Assembly (NCBI RefSeq): GCF_030464365.1
Contig: NZ_VCYI01000001.1
Coordinates: 62,001-126,000 of the forward strand
Length of the DNA stretch: 64,000 nt
Direction: 5' to 3'
From: Methanoculleus methanifontis
Lineage (GTDB): Archaea; Halobacteriota; Methanomicrobia; Methanomicrobiales; Methanoculleaceae
In this document: positions 24,706 to 33,078 of the stretch, piece after piece
Layout: each line of letters begins with the position of its first letter
How positions within the stretch are numbered: position 1 is the stretch's first letter
Program-made: the position numbers and the translations under genes
Notes under the pieces: model-generated
What the model was told of the DNA's origin: nothing
The model's database searches: none
What the model saw: the letters and a program-made list of their open reading frames with translations, nothing else

Positions 24706-25418
24706 CACCCGTACATCGGCAGCTGCTCTCTCCGGGGCTGACCCTCAGTCTTCTGCACCTGCTCGGCGATCTGGGACATCGCCGCCTCGATCTCCACCGC
24801 CTGTTCGAGCAGCGGCTGGATATCCAGGCCGAGGCCGTAGATCTGGTTTAAGACCTCGATCGTGGCCGCAGACGATCGCGGGTCGGGGGTATTCACCGTC
24901 TCCCCGAGCAGCCCTATCCCCGGGATGCCCCGCGTCTTGCACTCCGTGAGGAGGCTTGCCGCGACACCGGAGATGCTTCCCATGGGAAGGATGATCGTCT
25001 TCTCCTCGACACGCTGCAACGCACCGCTGCTGGTCGCGACCCCGAAGACCCTCTTTTCCTGTTCGTTCGTGATGATCCCGGCAATCGTGACGATCTCCCC
25101 GATGTTGAACTGGGCGAGCCAGTCCATGATGCCGTTCGCCACCTCGTAGCAGATCGCCGGGTGGATGGGGACGTCGGAGACGACTGCGGCGAGGTGATCC
25201 TTCTCGTAGAGACGTACGGGAGCGTTAATCACGCCTTTCGACATAAGAGCGACCGGCGGGAAGTATTTGCTCGTGATCGCCCCGATCTGTTCGAATTCCA
25301 TCTGTTCGACGAGGTATTGCAGGGCAATACTCCCGACGAGCCCACTCCCCGGAAAGCCGATCAACACTGTTTTTTCGGCGCCGGCGAGCGCTCTGGATAT
25401 GACCTTTATATCGTCCAT
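24705..25418 (-). CDS. PAC2 family protein (proteasome assembly chaperone-like)
   Basis: 237 residues of the PAC2 fold. Typical segments are VLIGFPGSGLVGSIALQYL near the N-terminus, DVPIHP (about 83-88) and GLLGETVNTPDPRSS (about 170-184). The C-terminus is a Glu/Gln-rich helix. Archaeal relatives are linked to proteasome assembly, but function in methanogens is untested. ATG 25418 is preferred, with GTGATTG upstream; a GTG at 25430 adds four residues. It is co-transcribed with the DUF473 gene and divergent from the DUF5611 gene 41 bp away. Confidence 0.83.
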   Translation of the reverse strand: MDDIKVISRALAGAEKTVLIGFPGSGLVGSIALQYLVEQMEFEQIGAITSKYFPPVALMSKGVINAPVRLYEKDHLAAVVSDVPIHPAICYEVANGIMDWLAQFNIGEIVTIAGIITNEQEKRVFGVATSSGALQRVEEKTIILPMGSISGVAASLLTECKTRGIPGIGLLGETVNTPDPRSSAATIEVLNQIYGLGLDIQPLLEQAVEIEAAMSQIAEQVQKTEGQPRREQLPMYG

Positions 25419-25459
25419 GGGATCAATCACTCACTCCTGGATTAGTTTAACATAGCTGG

Positions 25460-25804
25460 ATGTCCCTTAAAAATATTATGCAAGAATACCAGATCAAGCG
25501 CGGATACACGAAACAACTTGCAGAATCCATGATTCAGGGTCTCCGCGACCAGTTTGAGATCGAACCCCGTGCGGCGGAGAACGACCATTATATCATCTCC
25601 TACGGAGCGCTCCTGCGCCTTGAGGTCTGGCTGGGCGCAGGAGGCAAAACCCTGATCGTCGATACCGAGGCGAGCAAGGATGCCGACGACGAGACGATCA
25701 TCGACACCAACCGCCGGTTCCGCAACTATCTCCAGCAGGTCACCGGGTATACGGCAAAAGAGCGGGCAAAGAAGGCCCAGCAGGCCTTAAAGAAAAAAGA
25801 ATAA
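25460..25804 (+). CDS. DUF5611-like small protein
   Basis: 114 residues, mixed charge, soluble. It starts MSLKNIMQEYQIKRGY, with an alpha/beta core (YGALLRLEVWLGAGGKTLIVDTEAS) and ends in a Lys-rich helix (AKKAQQALKKKE). The length and this start fit a small archaeal family of unknown function, DUF5611, as I recall it; the assignment is by memory of the pattern. It is divergent from the PAC2-like gene across 41 bp. After the stop comes repeat-filled spacer. Confidence 0.65.
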   Translation: MSLKNIMQEYQIKRGYTKQLAESMIQGLRDQFEIEPRAAENDHYIISYGALLRLEVWLGAGGKTLIVDTEASKDADDETIIDTNRRFRNYLQQVTGYTAKERAKKAQQALKKKE

Positions 25805-26155
25805 CCGGATTCTTCTCTCCGGCAGGGCATCTCTTTTTGCGGACTTTAACTCCGCATATTTCATGCTGATTTTTGGTGCAGAAAGGCGAGGTGCTCCCGG
25901 CGTTTCAATCGTTGCCCGGTATTGGTCATCTTTCGCTTTTGCTTCAGTTAATTGGATGAACCTGTACACGGCTTCCCACCGGATATCGCACCTTTGGTGC
26001 TCCAACTCCGTTCCTGTCGGAACATCGCTTATCGCCACGCGGGAGTGATCGGGGAGGTGCGACCGGAGGGAGCTTGAGAAGACCGAAGGTCTTCGAACGG
26101 GTGTCCCCCTCCTGGCAGAGGCATGTTGGGATGACCTAAAAAAAGAGTGAGCGCC
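25805..26155. other. 351-bp spacer downstream of the DUF5611-like gene
   Basis: The right 170 bp are the repeat at 25969-26137. The left part (25805-25968) is AT-richer, with no clear gene or RNA structure. Confidence 0.5.
25969..26137. repeat. TGGGATGACC-type repeat, copy 1
   Basis: Similar to 37693-37861. The 82 bases from TATCGCCACGCGGGAG through CGGGTGTCCCCCTCC are identical in both copies. It contains the perfect hairpin GAAGACC-GAA-GGTCTTC and GCACCTTTGGTGC. It ends in GTTGGGATGACC like copy 2, but no matching left terminal repeat is visible. Confidence 0.78.
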
Positions 26156-28933
26156 CTACTCAATCACAATCGCCGGCTTGAACGGCAGCGCTCCCGAGGC
26201 CTTCGGGTGCGTGCTCGTCTCGGCGCTCTGAACCTTCACCGGCACGCCGAACTCGTGCTCCAGGAACTCCCGTGCGCCCTCGAGGATCGCCTGCTCGTCG
26301 AGCGGCGATGCTCCGATCTGCTTCACCAGTTCGGGCGGCAGTTTCAGGACGAGTTTCGTGATCTGCTTCGCGGCATCGGTCGCCTCGCGGCCGCGCTTGC
26401 GCATATCCTCGTTCTGCATGATATCGCGCATCACCCTCGTCTTATCGGCAGAAGCCGCGATGATCCGGAAGGCCTCGTGTTTCCAGGCCGGGGCAACGAA
26501 GAGGCTGATGGACGCGGGCTCCATCGGGATGAGTTTCACGATCGACTCGATATCCTCGACTGTCCGGGTGAGGAGTTCCTCGGCGAGCTCGATCTCAGGG
26601 CTGACCCTGCTCTCGTCCACCCCGGGCCAGGGGGCGAAGGAGACCATGCCCTCCCCGCCGACACGCTCCCAGAGCGCCTCACAGGTGAACGGGACGAAAG
26701 GAGCGAGCAACCGCACCCAGGTGCGGCAGAGATCCTGCATCACCGCCCCGCCGCTCGCGCCCTCGGGCAGGCGGCGGCGGTACCACTTCAGGTCGGCCTC
26801 TACGCCGAAGAACGCCTCCTGCAGCGCCTGCCGGGTCTGGAACGAATCAAACGCCGCGGTGGCGTTCTCGATGCGGCGCTGGAGCCGGCTCGCGAGCCAG
26901 GCATCAATATCGTAGGCGCCCTCCGCGTCCTTCGTCTCCTCGACCGTGTTCCAGAACCGCTCAATCTGCCTTCTCGTCGACGAGACGAGCTCGTTCCTCC
27001 AGTCAAAGTCCTGCCAGGGCTCGGCGCTCCCGACGAGGAACATCCTGACGGTATCGGCGCCAAACTCCTCGATGGCGTCCTCGAGCAGGAAGACATTACC
27101 CTTGCTCGAGGACATCTTCGCCCCGTTCAGGAGCCCCATGCCGAAGATCACCATGCCCTGTGGCTGCAGTTCCTGCGGGAAGACCGCGCGGTGATGGAAG
27201 AGCTGGAAGGTGAGGTGGTTCGATATGAGATCCTTTGCCGAGAACCGGTAATCGTAGGGGTACCAGTAGAGGAACTCGTTCCTGATCCGGTCGAGGGTCT
27301 CGCGGTCGACGGTCTCCGGGCTTCCCTCCCTGAAGAAGATGTAGTCGAAGACCTCGGGCGTCAGGTTCTCCGGCGGGATAGCCTTCAGGTGGTGGGCGAT
27401 CGTGTAATAGGCCATGTAGATCGTCGAGTCGGAAAGCGGCTCGATGATCCAGGTCGGATCCCAGGGCAGTTTCGTGCCGAGCCCCACCCGGCGGGTGCAG
27501 GCCCAGTCCTTCAGCCAGTCGACCGTCCGGTCGAACTCCGTCCGAACCTCGGGCGGGACGAGCGCCATCCGCTCGAGCTGGGTCTTCACCTGCTCCTTCC
27601 AGCACGGGTCACTGTACTCCAGGAACCACTGGTCGTGCAGGATCTTCACGAAGACCCGCCCCCCGCACCGGCAGGTGACCTGACGGTTGTCGAACTCGTA
27701 CATCGCGATGGAGCCGTACCGCTCCATCATCACCGCTGCAACGTCGTCCCGGGCCTCCCGCACCGGCTTGCCGCCGTACTTCTCAAAGACCTTCCCGCGG
27801 GAGAACTCCGCGCTGTAGACCTCCTGGGTGAGCGCCTCCATCCCTGGATCGTTCTGGTCACGGATGCCCGCCCGCTCGACCGCGTCCTTTGCCGGGATCT
27901 CGCCGTAGCCCTCGACGGAGATGAGCGGGATCGGCCGGATGGACGTGTACTTCCCCTGCTGCTGCAGGTCGCGGAGCGCGATGTAGTCGAAGGGCGCGTG
28001 GGCGGGAACGCTCATGACGATCCCGGTCCCCATGTCCGGGTCGACGAACGTCGCCGGAAGAACCGCGACATCGCCGGAGAGCGGGTGGGTGACCGTCTGG
28101 TCGACGAGCGCCGTCCCGGGGATCTCCTCTCCCACGCGGACGTCGTGGTCCTGCAGGGCGAGTTTCGCCGCCGCCTCGCGGCTCAGGATCCACTCCTCGC
28201 CGTCAAGCGTCACCCGCACGTAGGTGACGTCCGGGTTCACCCAGAGGTTCGTCACGCCGTAGACCGTCTCGGGCCGGAGGGTTGCGCAGGGAATCCTGGC
28301 GCCGTCCCAGGAGAAGACCACCAGGGTGAACTTGATGATCTCGGCCTTCTCCCCCTCGAGGAGATCGTGGTCGCCGACCGGGTTCTCGCACTGGGGGCAG
28401 TACTTGACCGGGTGGGCACCCCTGACGACGTGCTCCTCCTCGTGCAGGTGCTTGTACTGCCACTCGATGAACTTGCTGTACTGCGGATCGACGGTGATGA
28501 ACCGGCGCCGCCAGTCGATCGAGAGCCCTGACTTCTGCATCACGCGGCGGTACTCCTCCGAGAAGTAGCGGACAATCTCCATCGGGTCGATGAACCGATC
28601 GAGGATGTCCTGCGGCACCCGGTAAAGGTCGCGGTAGAGCCCGATCGTCGTCGTGTCCCCGTTTGCAATCCTCTTCGATATCCCGATGACCGGGGTGCCG
28701 GTGACGTGGAACGCCATCGGGAAGAGAACCTGTTTGCCCTTCATCCGCTGGTACCGGGCGAGGACGTCCGGGACGATGTACGTCCGCCCGTGTCCGACGT
28801 GCATCGCCCCGCTTGGATACGGGTACGCCACGGTCAGGTAATACTTCTCTTTTTCTGCCGGATCGGCCTCGAACGCGTGCTCCCACCGGGCGATGCACTC
28901 CTGTTCGTTGCCCTGCATATCTAATCCGCTCAC
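26156..28933 (-). CDS. leuS: Leucyl-tRNA synthetase (archaeal type)
   Basis: 925 residues, class I synthetase for tRNA-Leu. HIGH is present as HVGH (about 45-48) in [13 protein letters not shown], and KMSKS as KMSSSKG near residue 606. A large CP1 editing domain lies between (about 170-420), followed by the anticodon-binding helices and the archaeal C-terminal region needed for recognition of the long variable arm. Length fits archaeal/eukaryal LeuRS. The stop is followed by the repeat region. An open frame of 794 codons on the opposite strand is a GC-driven shadow. Confidence 0.97.
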   Translation of the reverse strand: MSGLDMQGNEQECIARWEHAFEADPAEKEKYYLTVAYPYPSGAMHVGHGRTYIVPDVLARYQRMKGKQVLFPMAFHVTGTPVIGISKRIANGDTTTIGLYRDLYRVPQDILDRFIDPMEIVRYFSEEYRRVMQKSGLSIDWRRRFITVDPQYSKFIEWQYKHLHEEEHVVRGAHPVKYCPQCENPVGDHDLLEGEKAEIIKFTLVVFSWDGARIPCATLRPETVYGVTNLWVNPDVTYVRVTLDGEEWILSREAAAKLALQDHDVRVGEEIPGTALVDQTVTHPLSGDVAVLPATFVDPDMGTGIVMSVPAHAPFDYIALRDLQQQGKYTSIRPIPLISVEGYGEIPAKDAVERAGIRDQNDPGMEALTQEVYSAEFSRGKVFEKYGGKPVREARDDVAAVMMERYGSIAMYEFDNRQVTCRCGGRVFVKILHDQWFLEYSDPCWKEQVKTQLERMALVPPEVRTEFDRTVDWLKDWACTRRVGLGTKLPWDPTWIIEPLSDSTIYMAYYTIAHHLKAIPPENLTPEVFDYIFFREGSPETVDRETLDRIRNEFLYWYPYDYRFSAKDLISNHLTFQLFHHRAVFPQELQPQGMVIFGMGLLNGAKMSSSKGNVFLLEDAIEEFGADTVRMFLVGSAEPWQDFDWRNELVSSTRRQIERFWNTVEETKDAEGAYDIDAWLASRLQRRIENATAAFDSFQTRQALQEAFFGVEADLKWYRRRLPEGASGGAVMQDLCRTWVRLLAPFVPFTCEALWERVGGEGMVSFAPWPGVDESRVSPEIELAEELLTRTVEDIESIVKLIPMEPASISLFVAPAWKHEAFRIIAASADKTRVMRDIMQNEDMRKRGREATDAAKQITKLVLKLPPELVKQIGASPLDEQAILEGAREFLEHEFGVPVKVQSAETSTHPKASGALPFKPAIVIE

Positions 28934-28971
28934 TCTAAGCCTCCAGATTCTGGTTCCTCATAGTTGCCCTA

Positions 28972-30867
28972 TCATACCGGCCGCAGCCGGATCGTCTCGC
29001 CCTCGTTGTAGCGCTTGATCATCTCCTGGGCGATCGTGCTGTTCTTGGCAAGGAGGATATCCCCCTCATCGTTCACCGTTGCCGTGAAGAGATACTCTTT
29101 CCCGGCGAAGACGTCCACGATCTTGCCTTTGTTCTCGGGAGATACGATCGTCAGTTGTTTCTTGTCGAGGCGGATCCTGATGCCGCCGGCAAGGTGCATC
29201 TCCTCCTCGACAGGTTTCTGCGTCTCGAGTTCGCTCCTCGGCCGGATATCGATCCCGATACCCAGTTTGTTCACGATCGCCGAGACGTTCTTGCCGCCCT
29301 TCCCGATCGCCGCCGGGACGTCCTTGTCCTCGATATAGACGACGGCTTTGTTGTCGCTGATGATCCGGACCTCGACCGGCCCGCTCGTGTACCGCCCAAT
29401 CTCGCGCTGGACCTCTTTCTCGGCAACCTTCCAGGTGACGTTCTCCTCGGGCTCCGCTTCCGGTGGCGTGATGGCCGGGGGCTCCGCGTGAACAGCGGCC
29501 GGCTCTACGACGCTCTTCTTCCGGGCGAGCGGCATCACCAGGGTTTCTCCTTCGTAGCGGAAGATCTCGATCTCGGGTTCCCGCCGGGCGTGGTCGCGGA
29601 CGACGATCACCGGGCGGATGTGTGTATCGCCGGGCATCCCCTCCGGTGCCTTGATCGCCAGCTCGAGGTCGTAGATCTTCGTGATCGCACCCTGGACGAC
29701 GTAGATGACGGTGTTGATGATCTGCGGCAGGATGCTGTAGTCCACCCGGTCGCAGAACCGCCGGAGGCAGTCGTGCACCTCCATGCCATGCACCACCCCG
29801 ACCATGCCCATCCCGGCAAGGCGCATGTCCGCATAGACGTTGAAGTCCTCGTTCTTCCGGAGTTCATCAAAGATCACGTAATCGGGACGGACGAGCAGGA
29901 GGGCTTCGGCGGTGTTCGCCATGCTCCCCTCGAGCGCCGTGTACTGGGTTATGTGGTCGGGCACCTGCAGGTCGCGCGGTGCCTCCATCGTCTTCACGAC
30001 GAAGTTGTTGTCGGCGAGGAACGTCGCAAGGCTCTGGGCGAGGGTTGTCTTCCCCGCTCCTGGTGGGCCCGCGATCAGGACGCCGCGGCGGTTCCCGAGG
30101 ATCCGCTGCTTGATCTCCGGCGCCATGTCGTAATCGTCGAGCGAAAGGTCGACCAGTGGCCGGACGACCGTGATCTCCATCCCGTCCGAGAACGGCCGCC
30201 GGGCAATCGAGATCCGGAGCGACCCGATCTGGACGACCGTGATCCCCCGCTTCTCAAGTTCGATGAAGCCGTCCGGGTCGCGTTTCGCCCGCTCGAGGAG
30301 TTCCTGCGCCATGGCCTTGAGCTCGTACTCGGACATCGGTGCATCCCGGAGGGTCACCAGGCGGGTATCCCGGAGTTTCCCGATCTTTGCCACCGGCGGA
30401 GCCCGCTCCTTAAGAGTGATCGCGATCGTCTCCTCATCGAGATACTGGTCGATCGAGAGCGGCGAGAAGTCGCCGATCTGCGGCCGCAGGTAGGTGACGT
30501 CGAGCCCTTTTGCCTTCGCCACCTCCGCCTGCACGAGGTCGCTCGTGATGAACCGGGCCTCGTGGTCGATCGCGACGTTCCGGATCAGGGCATCGATCTC
30601 GCCCCCGCTGGACAGTTTCACCTGGTCGAGGCTCGGGCGTTCTCCGGAAAACCGGAGTTCGATAACGTTCTCTTCCGACATGCGGAAGAGTTCCTGGAGT
30701 TCCGTCAGACCGGAAAATCCTATCTCCCGCCCCTGATTCGCCTGGGCCTCCAGTTCGGCGACGACAGCTTCCGGTATGATTATTGTTGCGCCCTTATATT
30801 CTCCGGTTTTTATCAGCGATGTTATGCGTCCGTCTATTACGACGCTGGTATCGGGTACAATTTTCAT
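28972..30867 (-). CDS. PIN domain ATPase with KH domain
   Basis: 631 residues. The N-terminal PIN nuclease-like domain (1 to about 130) starts with VPDTSVVIDG and keeps acidic residues (D6, D12) with a later conserved AEL. An ATPase of the PilT/GspE type follows (about 200-450), with Walker A GPPGAGKTT at 267-275 and Walker B-like YVIFDELRKNEDF. A KH domain with AIGKGGKN lies near 518, and a TRAM/OB-like tail ends the protein. This archaeal PINc-ATPase family is thought to act on RNA, but its substrate is not known. It lies between leuS and hisI, same strand. Confidence 0.88.
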   Translation of the reverse strand: MKIVPDTSVVIDGRITSLIKTGEYKGATIIIPEAVVAELEAQANQGREIGFSGLTELQELFRMSEENVIELRFSGERPSLDQVKLSSGGEIDALIRNVAIDHEARFITSDLVQAEVAKAKGLDVTYLRPQIGDFSPLSIDQYLDEETIAITLKERAPPVAKIGKLRDTRLVTLRDAPMSEYELKAMAQELLERAKRDPDGFIELEKRGITVVQIGSLRISIARRPFSDGMEITVVRPLVDLSLDDYDMAPEIKQRILGNRRGVLIAGPPGAGKTTLAQSLATFLADNNFVVKTMEAPRDLQVPDHITQYTALEGSMANTAEALLLVRPDYVIFDELRKNEDFNVYADMRLAGMGMVGVVHGMEVHDCLRRFCDRVDYSILPQIINTVIYVVQGAITKIYDLELAIKAPEGMPGDTHIRPVIVVRDHARREPEIEIFRYEGETLVMPLARKKSVVEPAAVHAEPPAITPPEAEPEENVTWKVAEKEVQREIGRYTSGPVEVRIISDNKAVVYIEDKDVPAAIGKGGKNVSAIVNKLGIGIDIRPRSELETQKPVEEEMHLAGGIRIRLDKKQLTIVSPENKGKIVDVFAGKEYLFTATVNDEGDILLAKNSTIAQEMIKRYNEGETIRLRPV

Positions 30868-30890
30868 AAAAAATCACCATAGTAATGAAG

Positions 30891-31256
30891 TCATTCACCC
30901 TTATTAGCGTATACCTTCTCCGGATCGAAGACCAATCCGGCGACCTCCTCCCCGTCGACCGACCGATAGAAACACGAGACGTGGCCGGTATGGCAGGCTG
31001 CGCCGGTCTGCTCCACCTCGTAGAGGACGGCATCCTCGTCGCAGTCGACCAGGATGCGGCAGACCCGCTGGACGTGCCCGCTCTCCTCCCCCTTCTTCCA
31101 GAGTTTCTGTCTGCTCCTGCTGTAATAATGTGCATATCCCGTGGTTCTGGTGAGTTCCAACGCCTCCGCGTTTGCGTAGGCGAGCATCAGGACATCACGA
31201 GTTCGTTTTTCCTGCACGATGACAGGCACCAATCCGTCCTTGAACTGTATCTCCAT
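30891..31256 (-). CDS. hisI: Phosphoribosyl-AMP cyclohydrolase
   Basis: 121 residues of HisI, third step of histidine synthesis: hydrolytic opening of the adenine ring of phosphoribosyl-AMP. Conserved parts are [32 protein letters not shown], the metal site DCDEDAVL and the Zn ligands in [14 protein letters not shown]. The phosphatase domain HisE is not fused. No other his genes are nearby. It starts six bases after the stop of the peptidase gene upstream on the same strand, so the two may be co-transcribed. Confidence 0.96.
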   Translation of the reverse strand: MEIQFKDGLVPVIVQEKRTRDVLMLAYANAEALELTRTTGYAHYYSRSRQKLWKKGEESGHVQRVCRILVDCDEDAVLYEVEQTGAACHTGHVSCFYRSVDGEEVAGLVFDPEKVYANKGE

Positions 31257-31262
31257 ATTGAT

Positions 31263-32069
31263 TCACATTCCCGCGATTGCCTTCATGATTACAAAGAGGA
31301 TATCTCCCATGAACAGTGCGGTCAGAAATCCTGCTGTGATTGGTATGATGAATGGAATGCCGTAGGATATCCAGACTTTGCCGGCCTTCCTGTAAAGGGC
31401 AAGTTCCCGCTGGTAGTCATTTGGATGCAGCCTGAGATCTTTTGTGTATAACCGCCGCTCTCCCCGCACGATACGCCCGAGCGATTCCGTAAATCCGACG
31501 AACCGCCTGGCAAGTCTGCCGTCCTCCGCCTCCTCGATATCTTCCATCACGAAACCGAACTCGTTCTGGATCGATCTCCCGTCGACGGGAAAGCCGAGCA
31601 GGAGGCAGGGCACCGGGGCCCGGTTCCCCTCCAGGATGTTCTTCGCGAAGATTGCGACGGGTGCCGCGATATTGATGAGCACGGCGTTCGTCAGCACGCT
31701 GAACGGAAAGAACCCGAGGGGTGATGCGCCGAAGTACGGTTCGAGCGGGTAGAACGGAATGCAAGCAGTGATGATGATGAGGGCGTACGCATCCGCTCCG
31801 CCGAAGAGGTTTACCGCCTGGAAGAAGTAAAAAAATCCGCAGAAGACCGCAACCAGGACGAGGTACGCCGCTGCCGTTCGCCAGTCCGCAAGGATAGTCA
31901 GTCCGTACACCCAGACGGCCGCCGGAACCGCGATCACGAGTGCGAGGCGCCAGGTTTTGTGAGGCACCCGCCGCTCTTTCGCATCTAAGATGGACGCATA
32001 TATGAGTGTGACCCCTATTGCAGTCGCTGCAATCATGAGGGGGATACCTACCATGGGCGGAAGAATCAT
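31263..32069 (-). CDS. A24-family prepilin/preflagellin peptidase
   Basis: 268 residues with about six membrane helices. The two aspartates expected for the A24 aspartic peptidases are in ASILDAKERRVPHK (about residue 29) and in GGADAYALI, the archaeal form of the GxGD motif (about residue 92). The enzyme cleaves class III signal peptides of archaellins and pilins on the cytoplasmic face. The C-terminal 80 residues form a soluble insert followed by a final helix. It is divergent from the pilus-type operon at 32440-37486, which probably uses its products. Confidence 0.85.
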   Translation of the reverse strand: MILPPMVGIPLMIAATAIGVTLIYASILDAKERRVPHKTWRLALVIAVPAAVWVYGLTILADWRTAAAYLVLVAVFCGFFYFFQAVNLFGGADAYALIIITACIPFYPLEPYFGASPLGFFPFSVLTNAVLINIAAPVAIFAKNILEGNRAPVPCLLLGFPVDGRSIQNEFGFVMEDIEEAEDGRLARRFVGFTESLGRIVRGERRLYTKDLRLHPNDYQRELALYRKAGKVWISYGIPFIIPITAGFLTALFMGDILFVIMKAIAGM

Positions 32070-32439
32070 GGGCAGGTACTCTATTCACCTGTTGTCTCTT
32101 ATTTCTGGCGATCTTTCTTTGTAGGGGATCGTCGTCGTTTCGATGCGTTTTCCGAACCGATACGACACCATACGGGCACCTACCGCCGCCGGGACGGTTT
32201 GAGCGTTCGGGTTCTCCGGTCAAAGCCCCTTCCTGGCCGGAACCATATCGGGAACTTCTGTACGTAAATGGTCTCCTCCAGACTTCCAGATACTGCCCTT
32301 TCCCATTAATATTTGTTAGAATGACGATTCTATTTTCACAAGGTATTAATAATAGCATAATGATGTGATATATTGTGATAGGGGGTAAAAATCCCCTTTC
32401 CGGCATAAAATCTACAAAATATCGTACCTGAAGATCTGC
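32070..32439. promoter_or_regulatory. 370-bp divergent regulatory region, AT-rich right half
   Basis: From about 32300 the sequence turns AT-rich, with repeated AATA and TGATATATTGTGATAG blocks and several TATA-like boxes. CATAAAATC at 32404-32412 is about 32 bp before ATG 32440. The left half shows no structure. It probably controls both the peptidase and the pilus-type operon. Confidence 0.55.
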
Positions 32440-33078
32440 ATGGACGTAAACGACCTTATGGGCGAGGTCCTTCGACAGTCGACGAGCGAGGGACACTTCA
32501 CTCTTGACGAGTTGCTGCATTACGGTAGCAGGTATTCCCCGACCGGGATCGGGGTTTCCAGAGAGAAAGGGCACACGTTTTTCCTGTTTTTCTCCGGGGG
32601 CGAACCGGACGGTGCCATGTTCGTCGATACGATGGGGACGCTCTTTGGAGACTCGGCCGTCCTGCGCCTGACCGGACGAGAAGAGTTCGAACTCTTCTCG
32701 GTGACGCCGCAGATTATTGATGCACTGGTTGCACGGTGCAGGCTCTTCGACAAAAGCCACCTGAAGAAGAACGGTCGCCTTGATATCCCGACCGTCGGTA
32801 CGCCTGCCCGGCAGCGGATAGGGGTGCTCTGCCTGATCGTGCGCGACGGCCGGACGCCTCTTGCGGGAGCCCACGTCGCGATCCGGAAGGGCAAACTCGT
32901 CATGACGGGCGATGTGACGGATTCCGCGGGGAAGGTCTGTTTTCGACTGCTCAATGGGCGCTATATGTGCGTGGTCTCGGATCGGCTCGGAGAGCGGACA
33001 CGGCAAATCGTCGAGTTCCATGAACCTCAGGTAGTAGAGCACATTGATATTGGGGGCACTGAGGATGAGTACAGGTGA
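32440..33078 (+). CDS. Unknown protein, first gene of the pilus-type operon
   Basis: 212 residues, soluble, no signal peptide. The N-terminal 120 residues (FTLDELLHYGSRYSPTG; HTFFLFFSGGEPDG) form a predicted alpha/beta domain. The C-terminal 85 residues (IVRDGRTPLAGAHVAIRKGKL...GKVCFRLLNGRY) look like a carboxypeptidase-regulatory or Ig-like beta sandwich. The last 14 bases overlap the start of the secretion ATPase gene, so it is translationally coupled to it. I do not recognise the family; a cytoplasmic accessory of the secretion ATPase is an inference from position alone. Confidence 0.65.
   Translation: MDVNDLMGEVLRQSTSEGHFTLDELLHYGSRYSPTGIGVSREKGHTFFLFFSGGEPDGAMFVDTMGTLFGDSAVLRLTGREEFELFSVTPQIIDALVARCRLFDKSHLKKNGRLDIPTVGTPARQRIGVLCLIVRDGRTPLAGAHVAIRKGKLVMTGDVTDSAGKVCFRLLNGRYMCVVSDRLGERTRQIVEFHEPQVVEHIDIGGTEDEYR

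Noticed and set aside
26147-28531. A plus-strand open frame of 794 codons opposite leuS
   Set aside because: It is a compositional shadow of the well supported leuS gene; it is rich in Arg, His, Pro and Asp without any motif.
29155-30882. A plus-strand open frame of 575 codons opposite the PIN-ATPase gene
   Set aside because: Antisense shadow of a gene with intact Walker, PIN and KH motifs.
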